Assembly: GCA_035578175.1 (NCBI GenBank)
Contig: JAQMRL010000016.1
Span: 2,853,501 to 2,917,500, forward strand
Direction of reading: 5' to 3'
Source of the DNA: Catonia carolina
Taxonomy: Eukaryota; Arthropoda; Insecta; Hemiptera; Achilidae
Length of the DNA: 64,000 nucleotides
In this document: positions 21,623 to 32,920 of the stretch, one piece after another
How the letters are laid out: every line of letters starts with the position of its first letter
Numbering within the stretch: the stretch's first letter is position 1
Notes under the pieces: generated by a model
Databases searched by the model: none
What the model saw: the letters and a program-made list of their open reading frames with translations, nothing else
Told to the model about the DNA's origin: nothing
Translations under genes and position numbers: made by a program

Positions 21623-21904
21623 GGTATCAGACGAACTAATGTCCGATAGCCGAGCGAGTGAGAGGGAGATATGTGGCATAACTACAGAGGCGCTCAAAGG
21701 TCTTTACCGTAATAATCCAAATCTGTTAACATACTACAGTCGTTACCTTACTTGTTAGTTTACTGCATGCATAAACGCTTGTTTACAACAATGAGTAAAA
21801 TTAGAGGCAATGTTATAGGAACGACGCGTATGGGTTGTGCGAGTGAGAGCGTTATGCATTGTCTCACTCCCACGGATAGGGGACATTAGTTCATCTGAAT
21901 ATTG
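21623..21904 (+). mobile_element. MITE-B, copy 1
   Basis: About 280 bp non-coding element with imperfect ~35-40 bp terminal inverted repeats: GGTATCAGACGAACTAATG at the left and, inverted, CAATATTCAGATGAACTAAT at the right, with GAGTGAGAG inside each. It is flanked by TA on both sides. Other copies: 26096-26378, 27013-27287 (inverted) and 50101-50385 (inverted). TA duplications suggest a Tc1/mariner-type mobiliser. Confidence 0.8.
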
Positions 21905-22446
21905 TATTACTAAGATTGATATATACAATGGATGTTCAACTTAAGGTGGAAGACGCGTTGTTGCAAATAGTGATGTGGAATGGCAGTGTGTGGATTGTCT
22001 CCAGTGGGTGTGGTCTGGTGGAGATTCTCAGGATGGCTTCCATGTTCAAATTCATTCGTTGAAAAGACTCCTGACGAAGTATAGGACAGGTACCATATCA
22101 ACATTATACATTCAACAAATTAATATAATATATTTATATAAAATTAGATGTGTGTGTGGTGTGTGTATGTTCCCCTTTATTTCCTAAAATACTGAACCAA
22201 TTTTTATGTTGTATCTATGATGCCGGTGCAGGTTTTAGGCTATTGAAACCCTTCAAAAGTTAGCCCTAAAGGATTGAAAATAATGTTTATGTCCTACATT
22301 AAGGCTTTTATGATGTTAGATAATCTGCTGCTTTTAAATTTAAACCAGCTGATGTGATTCAAATAAAGATTTGTCATAAATAAAGTCATATGATTTAGCA
22401 AATAGCGACGTGGTGCTAAGGATCAGCTGGTGACAACATCACATGA

Positions 22447-22620
22447 TAATTTAATTTTTTTGGTTTAACGTCCAACTGTTCTGCAATTACTGCTAATGCA
22501 GACGGTGAAGGATGAAATGAATATTTTGTAACGTACGAAAATATGCCGTACCTGAATGGGATTTGAACCCAAGACCGCATGAGAGGTGAGCACGTTAGTA
22601 ACTACGCCAATGCGGCCGGC
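22447..22620 (-). mobile_element. SINE-A (tRNA-derived) inside Helitron copy 1
   Basis: On the minus strand: GCCGGCCGCATTGGCGTAG head, B-box-like GGTTCAAATCC, then the GTCTGCATTAGCAGTAATTG body and a short A-rich tail. The Helitron copy at 50077-51241 lacks it, giving the empty site. Confidence 0.8.
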
Positions 22621-22673
22621 ATTTTATTTTATTACGTAGATACGATTTTAGATACAAATTAAAGCAACACATA

Positions 22674-22765
22674 ACTTTACTTTTATAAAATACTCAACAA
22701 TACGAAATTGTATTTTATTATGTAGATACGATTTTGTATTGTTGAGTATTTTATAAAAGTAAAGT
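22674..22765. repeat. 30-bp perfect inverted repeat within Helitron copy 1
   Basis: ACTTTACTTTTATAAAATAC at 22674 begins an arm (to 22703) whose exact complement is at 22736-22765; the loop is 32 bp. Only one arm is present in the other copy, so an inverted partial duplication made the hairpin here. Confidence 0.85.
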
Positions 22766-23160
22766 CCGTGTTTTTTAAATATATTTTAATTGGTGAGTGA
22801 TCAATTACTTTGATATTTTATTTTGACAGCTTGAATCTGTCCTACAGAAAAATGAAGAGTCGTTGCGATCTAGCAGGTACCATTTTACGCATGCAAAGCC
22901 GTGAAGGGGCATGCTAGTTTATTTATATATATATTTTTTTTTTTTTACGTTTTGGCCACTGTGGACCGCGTTGAACCTTGACAGATGTTTAGTCTTCTTC
23001 GTTCCCAGGATTCCCTCATTTTCTGGCCGAATAACTGCTTGCGTTCACTTGTCCATTCTGTGCCCGTTCGTTGGACCTGATGCGATGGTTCCCATCTGTC
23101 AACTGTTTCCTTGAAAGCCTTCCTGTCCAGAATGGTATTCTCATCGATGTTCTAGATGTT

Positions 23161-23898
23161 CTTATTTAATTCATAACAGACACTGCTAAACATCTATACA
23201 TCAAATTACATTAGAATCAGGTATATTTGTGTAGAAAGATTGTTCACCAAAAATTAAAAATAATATGGAGTAGATATAATGGAGGGATGGTGATAGACGA
23301 AGATTGTAGATGTTCTTATATATATATATTTTTTTTAAATTCCTAATATGTGTACGTTGCAATCTGTTCAATTCAGAACAATAAGCAACCCAATGACCCA
23401 ATGAGATAAGGATGATATGTACGACGTGTAAATGAGGTGTAGTCTTGTACAGACTTAGTGAGTATGGTTAATTGAACCCCAACCATCAAAGTACACCGGT
23501 AACCACTGTCTAGTATTAAAATCCGTATTAAAGTAACTACCTTTACTACGATTTGAACCAGGAACCTTCGTCTCCAAAAATCAGCTGTTAAACAGCTGAT
23601 TTTGGCGACAACTTTCCCTATAGACCAACCCGGCCGGTTGTTTATTTATACTGAATACTATTTTCTCTTATTACATCAAGAGGTATAGTGGAGAGATGAC
23701 TTGAATGCTAGTGTGAGACGAAGTGTCCATAGATAGGACAAGCTTTCCTGTTGCCCACTTCGTCTATCACCATCCCTCCATTATATCTACTCCATATTCT
23801 TTTTAATTTTTGGTGAACAATCTTTCTACACAAATATACCTGATCTAATGTAATTTGATGTATAGATGTTTAGCAGTGTCTGTTATGAATTAAATAAT
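23161..23898. mobile_element. Inverted-repeat element with SINE-B in the loop
   Basis: Left arm 23161-23303 and right arm about 23758-23898 are close inverse copies (TTCATAACAGACACTG, GTGTAGAAAGATTGTTCACC, GGAGGGATGGTGATAGACGA). The loop holds a SINE-B. Coding sequence is absent; likely a palindromic MITE. Confidence 0.75.
23332..23638 (-). mobile_element. SINE-B, copy 2
   Basis: Head GGCCGGGTTGGTCTATAGGG near 23635 on the minus strand, CAGCTG hairpin, GGTTCAAATC B-box-like motif and an A-rich end near 23332. About 90% like copy 1 by eye. Confidence 0.85.
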
Positions 23899-24428
23899 GT
23901 GTGGGTTTTTGGATGAAGTGAAATTTGTGATTAAGTGAAAACATTTAGCTTGGAAGGTTTCTTAAGTTGGTTGGTTTTGGACTGGTGAAGAAGAGTTGTA
24001 ATCTGCCCATCCATATGGGCTATTATATATATGATGGGCCCATATGGATCTAAATTTGGAAATAGGAATGTTGGTCTTGATGCCGGCGTATGATTGCATT
24101 TCTGCTAGAGAGAGAGAGAGAGAGAGAGAGTGTTGCCCAGTTGAGGTACGCCATGCAATAGTCATGCCTTTTTAATAACTAGCATTGTGTTACGCTGTAT
24201 TATCACTGTTGTAAACGAAATTTACTCTTTCGTAAAAAGAAGCTCATATTAGCATGAATCTCAAATTTAGAACTTCCGGGCAAATCAGGAATGAATTCTC
24301 TTTAAATAGGTACATGTAGGCATATAAATTATCCGTTCGGTAGAATCTAGTATTCAGAATTTAAAAGAATTCCCATTTAAAATACATTGGAAGCGATATT
24401 GCGTTTAAGTGTATCGAGAGCATTACTA
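23899..24428. other. No gene seen; (GA)n microsatellite at about 24106-24130
   Basis: AT-rich spacer with a ~25 bp GA run. The open frame crossing it on the minus strand is low complexity and not a gene. Confidence 0.5.
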
Positions 24429-24756
24429 CAGTCGAGCCGTTCTTAGTTTGCTCCGACTGTCAACAAACAAAAGCCAGCTACTACAGGGTGAACGCTAGAG
24501 TCCGCGACTGCATGGATGTCGTATTCCTATTAAGTTAACTATGTTTTAAATTATAAGTACTTAAAACATCTGTAAATTATGTAGGCCTAAAAATTTCATT
24601 TATAAAAATACTTTTAAAAGTATGTGGTATTTAATTACTTTTGAAAGTATTTTGTTGTTACTTTTTAATCAGCGTGTACTCATTTTTATATTATGCGCAT
24701 GCTCAGTGACGTCATTACTTGTTTATATTAGGAGCAAACTAAGTTTGTCTGGACTG
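24429..24756 (+). mobile_element. MITE-C, copy 1
   Basis: About 328 bp element starting CAGTCGAGCC and ending GTCTGGACTG, flanked by TA on both sides, with TTAGTTTGCTCC in both arms. The centre has a palindrome around AAATACTTTTAAAAGTA. Other copies: 41720-42143 (inverted) and 54742-55082. CAGT ends and TA flanks are typical of Tc1/mariner-driven MITEs. Confidence 0.8.
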
Positions 24757-26095
24757 TATATATTTAATTTACTATTCATTCAAATACAATAATTTTTTGA
24801 TTGTAGGCCTAATACTGAGAACTGATTATTTACACGTCATGACATTATCTAAATTTATATCAGCTGTTTCCTTAATCGTGTGATTCATCATTTCCAATTT
24901 CCGTCTGCTGATACCTAGTTCGCGTATCTCCGTTGGTAGGTGACCTGTTAATCGTCCGGTGTGCCACAATCACAAGAAAAATAATTTTATTAATCAAAGT
25001 ACAGTTTTTAATATCACCAGTAGTGCGGTTAAAAGTAAACACCCGCCAATACAAACACTAATATCTTATAGTGTAAACACCGTGTTAATAATGGTGGTTT
25101 TAAAAACAATATTTTTTAATATAATTATATTACATTTTAATAAGGCGGTTTGAAATTCCTTCATTATATATTTCGTAAAATAATTGTATATACATTATTT
25201 TAATTTTATAGAAATGTATAATATTGTTTTATAAATTTATGATTATTTATAAATTATCTTTTTTTTTAAAAACAGTTTCTGAGTTCGAATGACAACGTTA
25301 GAAAACGCCATATATTTATCTGACGTTTGAGGTTAGTTACTTTTTAAAATGAAAACAATGAATGATGGAATGCAATTGGGATAGGAAGTTTGTTAAAATT
25401 TTAACGGAATTATGAAGCTACAGTTGTAAGTAACGTGCAATAAAACTTACATTGTAAGGTTCTTTAATTTCATTTTATTTGCTATTGTGTTTTTAGGGGG
25501 TAATTACTTCAAAAGTTGAAATTTTGTTGGTGATAATCATGGTACAGGATTACTTAAATCTAACGTGTATTTATGTTTATAAAATAATTTTGGTACAGGT
25601 AGCCGTAAGTAACATTCTAATGATAGCCTTTATTTAGTGGATAAACATTCATTTAATTGAGGAGTGGTGCCTAACCTCACTTCACGGAACTTCCAACCAT
25701 TTTATCATAACATAATCTCATGTTTAAAAACATTTGTTTTTATTTTATATTGCAATTTAAAGTGAAATGACGGCCATTGTTGTCTTGGTACTTATTTAGT
25801 TTAAGGACTAAACGTTTAAAAATTTGTTGAATGCTAGTGTTCATTTACATTTTGTTTTAAAATGAACCAAATATTGACAAGTTAGGCCTACCGTAAAAAT
25901 ACCGCATAGGTTATGTGTGATGAAATGTTTCATCGTCAGCAGTAATTTGAGAAGCGTTGTAGATGTTTACTGCATTATTTACTGTTTTATAGTACGAATT
26001 TAGTTTATTTTGTGGATTTTATTTTGCGTCTAGGAGGAGTATAGGACATGTCAGTTTTAACACCTGAAATACATTTAAGAATTACACAATGTTCA
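24757..26095. other. No gene seen
   Basis: About 1.3 kb of AT-rich DNA. I see no long frame, splice-bounded coding block, RNA gene or repeat copy. Confidence 0.4.
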
Positions 26096-26378
26096 GATAT
26101 CAGATAAATTAATGTCCCATAGCCGAGCGAGTGAGAGGGAGATATGTGGCATAACTACGCATGCGCTCAAAGGTCTTTACCGTTATAATCCAAATCTGAA
26201 AACATACTACAGTCGTTATCTTGCTTGTTAGTTTACTACGTCCATAAACGCTTGCTCACAACAATGAGTGAAATTATATGACAATGTTATTGGAACGGCG
26301 CGTATGGCTTGTGCGAGTGAGAGCGTTATGCATTCTCTCACTCCCACAGCTAGGGGACTTTAGTTCATTTGAATACTG
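26096..26378 (+). mobile_element. MITE-B, copy 2
   Basis: Same layout as copy 1, from TATCAGATAAATTAATGTCC to GTTCATTTGAATACTG, same orientation. Confidence 0.8.
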
Positions 26379-26594
26379 TGTCACTACTATCAAGAAAAAA
26401 ATTCTTGTACGCTATAACAAGTTTCACCGATCAAGTAATTTTTCAGATTGATTTTCAAAGGTATGCAAATTATCACAACATTTTAAAAATTGGGATAATT
26501 TATTCATGAATTTTCTCCCTGCATAAGTAGGTTTTTGTTCAAAAATTTTTTTTTGGAGTGATTAGCCACGTAATAATCATTTCTGTTTCTCGTG

Positions 26595-27012
26595 TTATGA
26601 TTGTGAGCATTGAAATTCTACATAAAATTGCCTAACATACATAATCACCTCAAAAATGTAGAGAGAGGGAACTGTAAGCAATTTAAGCTCCTTAAATAGT
26701 GGTGTGGATGAGGTTAGTTGGTTAGCTTCCACCATACACCTAATAGCTTCCTTTTGAATTTCAAAAACCCTATTCATATTACCAATGCTAGAATTACCCC
26801 ATACTAAGATACCATAAAGGATATGAGACAGAATGATAAGCCGCGATAAGCTGCCATTAGTAATTTTTTTATCATTAATTCTGGCAATTTGTTTTAGTGC
26901 AAATACCCAAGATGATATTTTATTACAAACTTGATTGGTATAAAAGTCCCAAGACAGAAATCTATCTAGAGATACTCCTAGGAACTTCACTGTTTCTACA
27001 TGCTCTAAACTA
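26595..27012 (-). pseudogene. LINE-B copy C, ORF2 C-terminal coding fragment
   Basis: About 140 codons: LEHVETVKFLGVSLDRFLSW (region after the catalytic palm), KISSWVFALKQIARI, SHILYGILVWGNSS (the YG..VWG thumb motif), FEIQKEAIRCM and ELKLLTVPSLYIFEVIMYV. Order matches C-terminal parts of CR1/jockey-like ORF2. The first ~29 codons of the open frame upstream (to 27101) come from the nested MITE and are not LINE. Confidence 0.8.
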
Positions 27013-27287
27013 CAGTGTTCAGATGAACTAATGTCCCCTACCCTTGGGAGTGAGAGAATGCATAACACTCCCACTTGCACAACCCATACGTGGCGTTCCA
27101 ATAAAATTGTCTTTAATTTTACTCATTATTGTGAGCAAGCGTTTATCCATGCAGTAAACTAACGAGCAAGATAACTGTGGTATGTTTTCAGATTTGGATT
27201 ATTACGGTAAAGACCTTTGAGCGCATGTGTAGTTATGCCACGTATCTCTCACTCGCTCGGCTATGGGACAGTAGTTCGTCTGATACC
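27013..27287 (-). mobile_element. MITE-B, copy 3 (inside LINE-B copy C)
   Basis: Inverted relative to copy 1, from CAGTGTTCAGATGAACT to TTCGTCTGATACC. LINE-B sequence resumes on both sides, so the MITE is the younger insertion. Confidence 0.8.
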
Positions 27288-27465
27288 TTTATTATTATGA
27301 ATAAATACATCCACTTCTCTACTTTCTTTAACGTTGTGTTTGTTTTTGAACTGCAAGTAGTGACACTTTTTCCCATTAACTGTTGATAACATTTGATTGT
27401 TGAACTGTACTACGGACTCTTCTGTTAACGTGTGTGTGTGTGTGTGAAGAGCATCTACCAGCGAC

Positions 27466-27779
27466 CAGGCTAGTCTAGGTCAACTACCAGCTGCTATCAC
27501 TGCCATCACCATTGCAACTGTTTATCATTTGTCTGTTACAACTGTTGATGAATATTTAGATGGCATTGACATGTATTTATTTATTTATATGTTAAAAACA
27601 ATGTAATTTTTTTTCCCACTTTTAAGAGAAAGTCGTGTTAGTGTTTCAAAACAATTTTTTATGTTTGTAGGCACTCCAAAATTTACTTCATTTAAAATTA
27701 AATTATCTTTTTTTTTACTTTTAAGACTACACTGGTTCACTTTGTTAGTTTAACATTTATTTAGTCTTACGTTGTTTTC
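27466..27779. other. No gene seen
   Basis: Spacer between two LINE fragments, with no recognisable content. Confidence 0.4.
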
Positions 27780-28430
27780 TCCTCATTCTAAGCGATCGGG
27801 CCAGTCTCACTTCATCTGATACGACATTCGTTTTATATTGTTTAGTTGGAGAAGGTGCAAATTTAAAGCTTTTAATGATGTTTAATTTTTCGGATTTATT
27901 TTGGAGGTCTTCAATTTTTAATCCCATCTCCTCCAGATCTTAATTTATTTCTCTCATCCATACCGGTTTGAGAGCGAGTCCACAACAGAAATTCAATATC
28001 TGTTTGACATATCTATTTTCTGGATATCTCAATATGTGACCGAGGTATGATATTCTCTTTTCCTCATTGTCTCAGTTACTGGATCAATAGTTTTGTAAAC
28101 TTCACTATTGGGCAAAAGTCTCCAGTGTCCTACTTTGTTTCTCTTGCCTATGCAGGTTCTCACTACTTCTCTTTCCTTTTTGACAACTCTGTCAGTGTTA
28201 ATCTTGGATTTTATTTTAAACAGGGTCTCACTGCAATAGGTAATTTTGGGTTGGACAACTGTTTTATAGTGTTTTAATTTATATTGAATTGAGAGGCATT
28301 TTTTCTTATATGTGTTTTTCACCATCTTATAGGTGGTGCTGTTTATCTTGGCTGATCTTTCAGCCCAATTTATTGCCTCGTTATTATTTTTAGTGATTAT
28401 TTCCCCTAGATAATTTCTCAACTAATCCCA
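27780..28430 (-). pseudogene. LINE reverse transcriptase C-terminal fragment
   Basis: Minus strand. 28421-28029 encodes EAINWAERSAKINSTTY, VVQPKITYCSETLFKI (the region corresponding to the thumb Y.ETL motif) and NSEVYKTIDPVTETMRKR. Downstream, across stops, come LKPVWMREI and RSLRMRRE blocks. This arrangement is typical of the C-terminus of one insect LINE group related to RTE/I types. It has several stops and is dead. Confidence 0.7.
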
Positions 28431-28704
28431 ATGTAAATTTATATTAATTGTAACTTTTTGTGTTGTTGGTACAGGTTGAATTAGTTGTGGGTGTGGCAAA
28501 GTGGAGAGTTGATGGAAGCAGTCGTGGATCAGGAACTTAGGATGACTCTAAAAGGTGGAAATTAAAATGCGATCAAGTGATAAGCAGTGCGACCAGCCAC
28601 TGTCTGCTCTGACAACTAGACCCATTCTTACCTGAAGTACGTACATTTCGTTCTTTACCCAAAAAACTAAAACTCTTAACAGTTAAAAAAAAACATATTG
28701 TATA
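28431..28704. other. No gene seen
   Basis: Spacer with no open frame of note. Confidence 0.4.
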
Positions 28705-28740
28705 GATACTGAAGTCACGAGATTGCCTTTTGCGTATGTA
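28705..28740 (+). repeat. IR-1 terminal fragment
   Basis: GATACTGAAGTCACGAGATT and the following bases equal the right-hand terminal repeat of IR-1 (inverse of 33545-33575). It begins right after TATA, as a 4-bp duplication would. Confidence 0.6.
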
Positions 28741-28799
28741 TGGTCTGGGAGGAAGTTACCTCAAAGCAGGTGAGGATTGGTTGGTTAGCTAAACTGCAG

Positions 28800-29095
28800 T
28801 TCAGTGGGGGCATGCCCTGTGTGGTCGGGGGCATGTCCCTGGCCGAAGGAACAGTGGTTCCCCAACTCCCTTACTGTCCCGACTTGGCTCTGTCCACCTT
28901 TTCTTCTTTGTTTCCCCCCACTGAAAAGGAGAGAGCTGAAACGAAAGCATTGGGAGTCCGTGGAAAACATCCAAAAGTATATTACAAGGTTGCTAACGGA
29001 CATTCCTGTCTAGAAGTTTGAGGGTGCCTTCCAGGCATGGCAGACACGTCTTTGCTAGTGTGTTGATGCAGGCGGAGAGCATTTCGAGGAATTTT
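28800..29095 (+). pseudogene. Tc1/mariner-type transposase C-terminal relic
   Basis: Plus strand, spread over frames. LPYCPDLALSTFSSLFP resembles the YSPDL.P.DF.LF block holding a catalytic Asp of mariner-type transposases; the Asp of DF is replaced (STF). A frame shift gives KHWESVENIQKYITRLL, then FEGAFQAWQTRL and CVDAGGEHFEEF, the C-terminal block. At least two in-frame stops and one frameshift are present, so it is dead. The N-terminal part is missing. It may be of the same lineage as the element at 32141-32920. Confidence 0.75.
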
Positions 29096-29649
29096 AAGTG
29101 TTTGTACCAGTACGATCAATAAATCTGTTTTTCTTAAAAAATGCGCATTATTTTCATAATGGACTCTGTATGTTGCACAAACTTGATTGGTTAAACTCTG
29201 TAATGGAGGTTTTTGTAAACTATAGAGCTAAATGTTTTTTATTAGCATGTATAAATTGTGTGCAATTTTTTATTTTTTTGAACAGGCTATATAGAGCGGT
29301 AGATTATCATAACACAGACAGCATTCCTTAAGGCTATAAGACATCATTGGACTCTGTGTAGGTAAGCAATGCGCATTTATTTTAGAAACTTGTGTGTACA
29401 CCATCCCATTTAAAAATAAAGTTTAATCCAAGATGGTGGACAAAACTGCCAAAAAGTTGGATTTTTAAAACTGTGCAGATTCGCCTAAGCTTTTTCTGCC
29501 AAGTATGTCTCAGTTACGCAATATAAAGATGTTTCCATCTTTAAAAACCACCCTGTATGGTGTTTTGTATTTCCTAGCCCACTATTCCTAGCCACAATTT
29601 CAATTTCTGTTTACTTTGAATTTGTCGTTGTATGATTTGTCTAATTTTC
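29096..29649. other. No gene seen
   Basis: Contains a loosely duplicated GGACTCTGT...AATGCGCATT pair (29135-29170, 29345-29385). No coding sequence recognised. Confidence 0.35.
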
Positions 29650-30584
29650 CTTTGCATTCCTTATCAAATCAACACAAGGCATTAACCTCACCATCTCAGA
29701 ATTTGATGAAATTTGGTGTGTACGCAGTCCTTATGGAGATTAATACAAATACAATTTTTTTCGAGTATCTGTAATGGTTTAGAAATTACGGCTGTGTTAA
29801 GTTTCCAAAAAAATGGCCAAAAACACACATTCAACATATTTTAAAATCACCACAGCTGTTCTCCTAATTGAGTTAGAGAAATGGGAGTGAAGTTGTTTTA
29901 CTCAGTTTTTTGTGTACTTTTCAATGATGATCACAACATAATTTTTCTTAAAAGGTTTTTTTAGAAATACAAAATCAAAATTTTAAATTTGATATTTCTT
30001 AAAAAGTGCATTTTTGAAAACATATTTAAAAATTTCTATAAGTAGTTTAAACTGTTGGTAACTTGAATGATTTTAAAAATTTCAAAGTGGGAGGCTGCTA
30101 ATGGGTTCGTAGTTTAATAATAATTTAAAAAAGCTTTTTATAAAACTGATGCGTAGTACTAATGTTATGTATGTAATGTTTTACGATGGTGATTTTTACT
30201 GTAATTCAGTGTTAAAGTCTTTAATATAAATTGTGTCCACAATTTACAATAAGGTTAATGACTATACTATAGTTGGGAGGTGACTTGTTTGCTAGTGTGA
30301 GGGGGATGAAGTGCAAGGGGGCCTGGTACAAGAGTAGTTATTTCAAATGATTAGTGAGTAATATTTGTTAGAAGAGCGCCTACTAATGGTAATATTACTA
30401 ATACTACTACTACTACTAGGTTATAGGAGGAGGGGAATCGTACAAACAATCCTCTTCGAATTCTTCTCTCCAAATTCCTTACGCTAGCAATCAAGTGAGC
30501 TCCCATCTATATTTTTCAGGGCTAATGAGCTCTGAACGTACGCATTGCCCCCTACCAACTTCATAGGTAGCCAATTTATTTTTT

Positions 30585-30838
30585 AAGCTTTTATTTGTTA
30601 TCGAGAACTGTACTTTATTGACAATCACCCAATTTTATCGCTGCTTTTCACTGTATTTTTTTGATGTGATTGGGCACAAATATTTGAACAGGGACCTTTA
30701 ATGGAGTTTATTCAGGAATGACTCAGCTGGTCACCATACAAAGTCGCTTGCCCAACTAGTGTTAGTTAACAAATAATAGCGACTTTGTACCAGCTGACTG
30801 ATTGGGCTGGACGAAAGTCCATAGCTAGCCGATAACTT
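30585..30838 (-). mobile_element. SINE-C repeat, copy 1
   Basis: About 255 bp repeat shared with 43069-43335: TTTGTTATCGAGAACTGTAC, AGCTGGTCACCATACAAAG, TTAACAAATAATAGCG and CCAGCTGACTGA blocks in the same order. The second copy has a T-run at the left, i.e. an A tail on the minus strand. I cannot assign a tRNA or 5S head. Confidence 0.7.
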
Positions 30839-31614
30839 GCCAGCAACGTTGCCAATACTTGCTCTGTTATGTACTTTGTCAGTCATTTTGTTGGTCTTTC
30901 AATGACAATTATAACCTATGAACATACAATCAGCTGATTATATTATAAAGTATTGCATGTAAATGCGCTCTATAATCGATGTGTTCAGTACGAGATACGA
31001 GACACGAGTGAACTACTGTGGCTCTTATACGCATACGCGCGTAATCTTTGTCGGGGTGAAACATTTGTACAATCTGACAACGCCGGCAAACGTTGTGATT
31101 GGTCTAAGCGCGTGGAACAGCCGAGCTCATCAACCGTGAAAGGCATTATACATTCGTCTTATTATTTACTCGGTAAGTTCTTCAAAATTAAATGAGAAAT
31201 TTGTTTATAATTTACTTTATGCATTTTGTATCAGGATTTAAAGGATAAAGTCACTGACATAACAATCAATGAAGAAGGAGTGGTCTGTTGTACAGTATTC
31301 TTAATGTTAGCACATGAAACATTTCAAAGAGTCAGAGTTCATAGTAAACTTCAATTTCTCTGAAAACTACAACATTTTCGTTCAAGGCGAAGCTCAAAGT
31401 TAGCGAATATGTGACAATACACCCTTTTGTAAAGGGTCCTTAGCAAAGCAAAGGATCAACTTTGCCAAGCAAAGTTGATTCAGTGGATCAACTGAAGGAG
31501 CGATAAGAACTTAAAAAGTTCTATATAAAATTTTGCTAAAGATGTTAAGTGACTAAATAATTTAATAGAGTAATGAAATATGTTTTAATGTGGGCCTACT
31601 ATCGGTTTTATAAA
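30839..31614. other. Interior of the 4-kb inverted-repeat element; no clear gene
   Basis: A less AT-rich patch (30950-31180) has a plus-strand open frame of 80 codons followed by a GGTAAGTTC donor-like site at 31172. There is no family resemblance. A palindromic AGCAAAG...CTTTGC region lies near 31440-31480. Confidence 0.35.
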
Positions 31615-32140
31615 CCGCTCCATTTAAAATTATTATTTAACTAAACCCATTAGCCCCTCCCACTTTGTAATTTTGAGAATCATTTACCAAAGGTTTAATC
31701 TATTAAAAAAATTGTTTAAATATTTTTCAAAAGTGCACTTTTTCAGAAAATCAAATTTAAAATTTTGATTTTGTATTTCTACAAAAAAACTCTTTATGTA
31801 AAGGTATGTTGTGCTATACATCGTTGGAAAGTACATGAAAAACTGAGTAAAACAACTTCACTCCCATTTCTCTAACTTAATTAGGAGAGCAGCTGTGGTG
31901 ATTTCAAAATACATCGAACGTGTGTTTTTGGCTTCTTTTTTTTTGGAAACTTAACATAGCTGTAATTTCTAAACGATTTGAGTTGTTTGAAAAAAAAAAT
32001 TATTTATTAATCTCCCTAAGGACTACCTGTAGTCACTTGAGTCACGAGTTTCCCCTTGTTTACAATAAGGGGTAAAGGGGGAAAAGCATCAGTGTGCATG
32101 CGTGACTGCTTTAATTTCAGTATGACAAACATAACTTATA

Positions 32141-32920
32141 CAGAGTGATTTTTTAGTCCTGTTACCCAATTGTTAATGTCTGGTAGTATTTTTTTTAAAA
32201 AATAAATTTTGTTTTGTAACACTAAGTTGGTACCCCTACTCAACCAGTATGGATATGGCAGTGTGAGTTGATTCTCCTTGAGCTGTGTAAAATTTTGTGC
32301 CATTTCCGGTCATGCTACGAACAGAATGTCTTTTATCCTAAAACAATCGCTTGTTTAAATCTGGAGGCTGAAGCTCTAGAACTAATCGTATGTGATATGG
32401 ATACAATTTCAATTTTTTAGCAGCTTTCTGAGCACTCGAACATGACAAATCAACATGCGAGGAAAGTTTTTGTAAACTTTTCCATGGAGAATTGAGCAAT
32501 CTTGTTTTCACATTCTCTTAACGTCATCTGTCAAGAGAGTTGGTCGACCACTACGTTTTCTGCTGCAAACAATACCTTCCTCTAAAAATCAGTTAGTTAG
32601 CCTAGAAATTGACTAGAATAGAGTGGAGGAACACCAAAAAATTTAATTTGAAATGATTCTTTTACACTCGCATACGATTTTGTAGCAAAATATTGTTGAA
32701 GAATGAAAACCCGTTGTTCTAGGGTAAAAGACATTCTGTTCGTAACACAACTGGAAACAGCACAAAATTTTACGCAACTCAAGGAGAATCAACTCAAACT
32801 GTCATATCTATACCGGTTGAGTAGGGCTACCAACTTTGTGTCACAAAATAAAATATCCCTTTCTTAGAAAAAAATTACCAGACATTAACAATTGGGTAAC
32901 AGGACTAAAAAATCACCCAG
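32141..32920 (-). mobile_element. Tc1/mariner-type element with ~195-bp inverted ends
   Basis: 780 bp from CAGAGTGATTTTTTAGTCC to the inverse of CTGGGTGATTTTTTAGTCC, with TA on both sides. The inverted ends extend about 195 bp to the ACATTCTGTTCGTA region. The IR-1 copy at 55501 lacks this insertion, which supplies the empty site. It holds a degraded transposase N-terminus and is a deletion derivative. Confidence 0.8.
32360..32782 (-). pseudogene. DUF4817/HTH transposase N-terminal remnant
   Basis: The minus-strand frame at 32782-32597 contains NRMSFTLEQRVFILQQYF and YASVKESFQIKFFGVPP, the helix-turn-helix (DUF4817-like) start found in some insect mariner-type transposases. Further downstream, across stops and frame changes, are AQKAAKKLKLYPYHIRLV and QPPDLNKR-like blocks, the second part of the DNA-binding region. 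The DDE catalytic domain is absent. It is dead. Confidence 0.65.

Larger units (their letters stand above)
22130..22917 (+). mobile_element. Helitron-like non-autonomous element, copy 1
   Basis: Matches the element at 50077-51241 over most of its length: TATGTTCCCCTTTAT near the start, a CGGTGCAGGTTTTAGGC block, and a 3' end reading GCAAAGCCGTG...GGGGCATGCTAG. The CTAG end and the GC-rich repeat just before it fit Helitrons. The 5' end is blurred. A SINE-A (22447-22620) and a local rearrangement (22621-22765) interrupt it. Confidence 0.75.
26395..27465 (-). mobile_element. LINE-B copy C, 3' fragment with nested MITE-B
   Basis: Minus-strand LINE-B 3' region, interrupted by a MITE-B at 27013-27287. 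Upstream of the MITE the sequence again matches copies A and B (TGCAAGTAGTGACACTTTTTC block) and ends near 27465. It carries the best preserved C-terminal coding sequence of the family. Confidence 0.8.

Noticed and set aside
30953..31195. Small gene of 80 codons with donor site
   Set aside because: No family resemblance, no acceptor or second exon identified; kept only as a low-weight observation in the inverted-repeat element.
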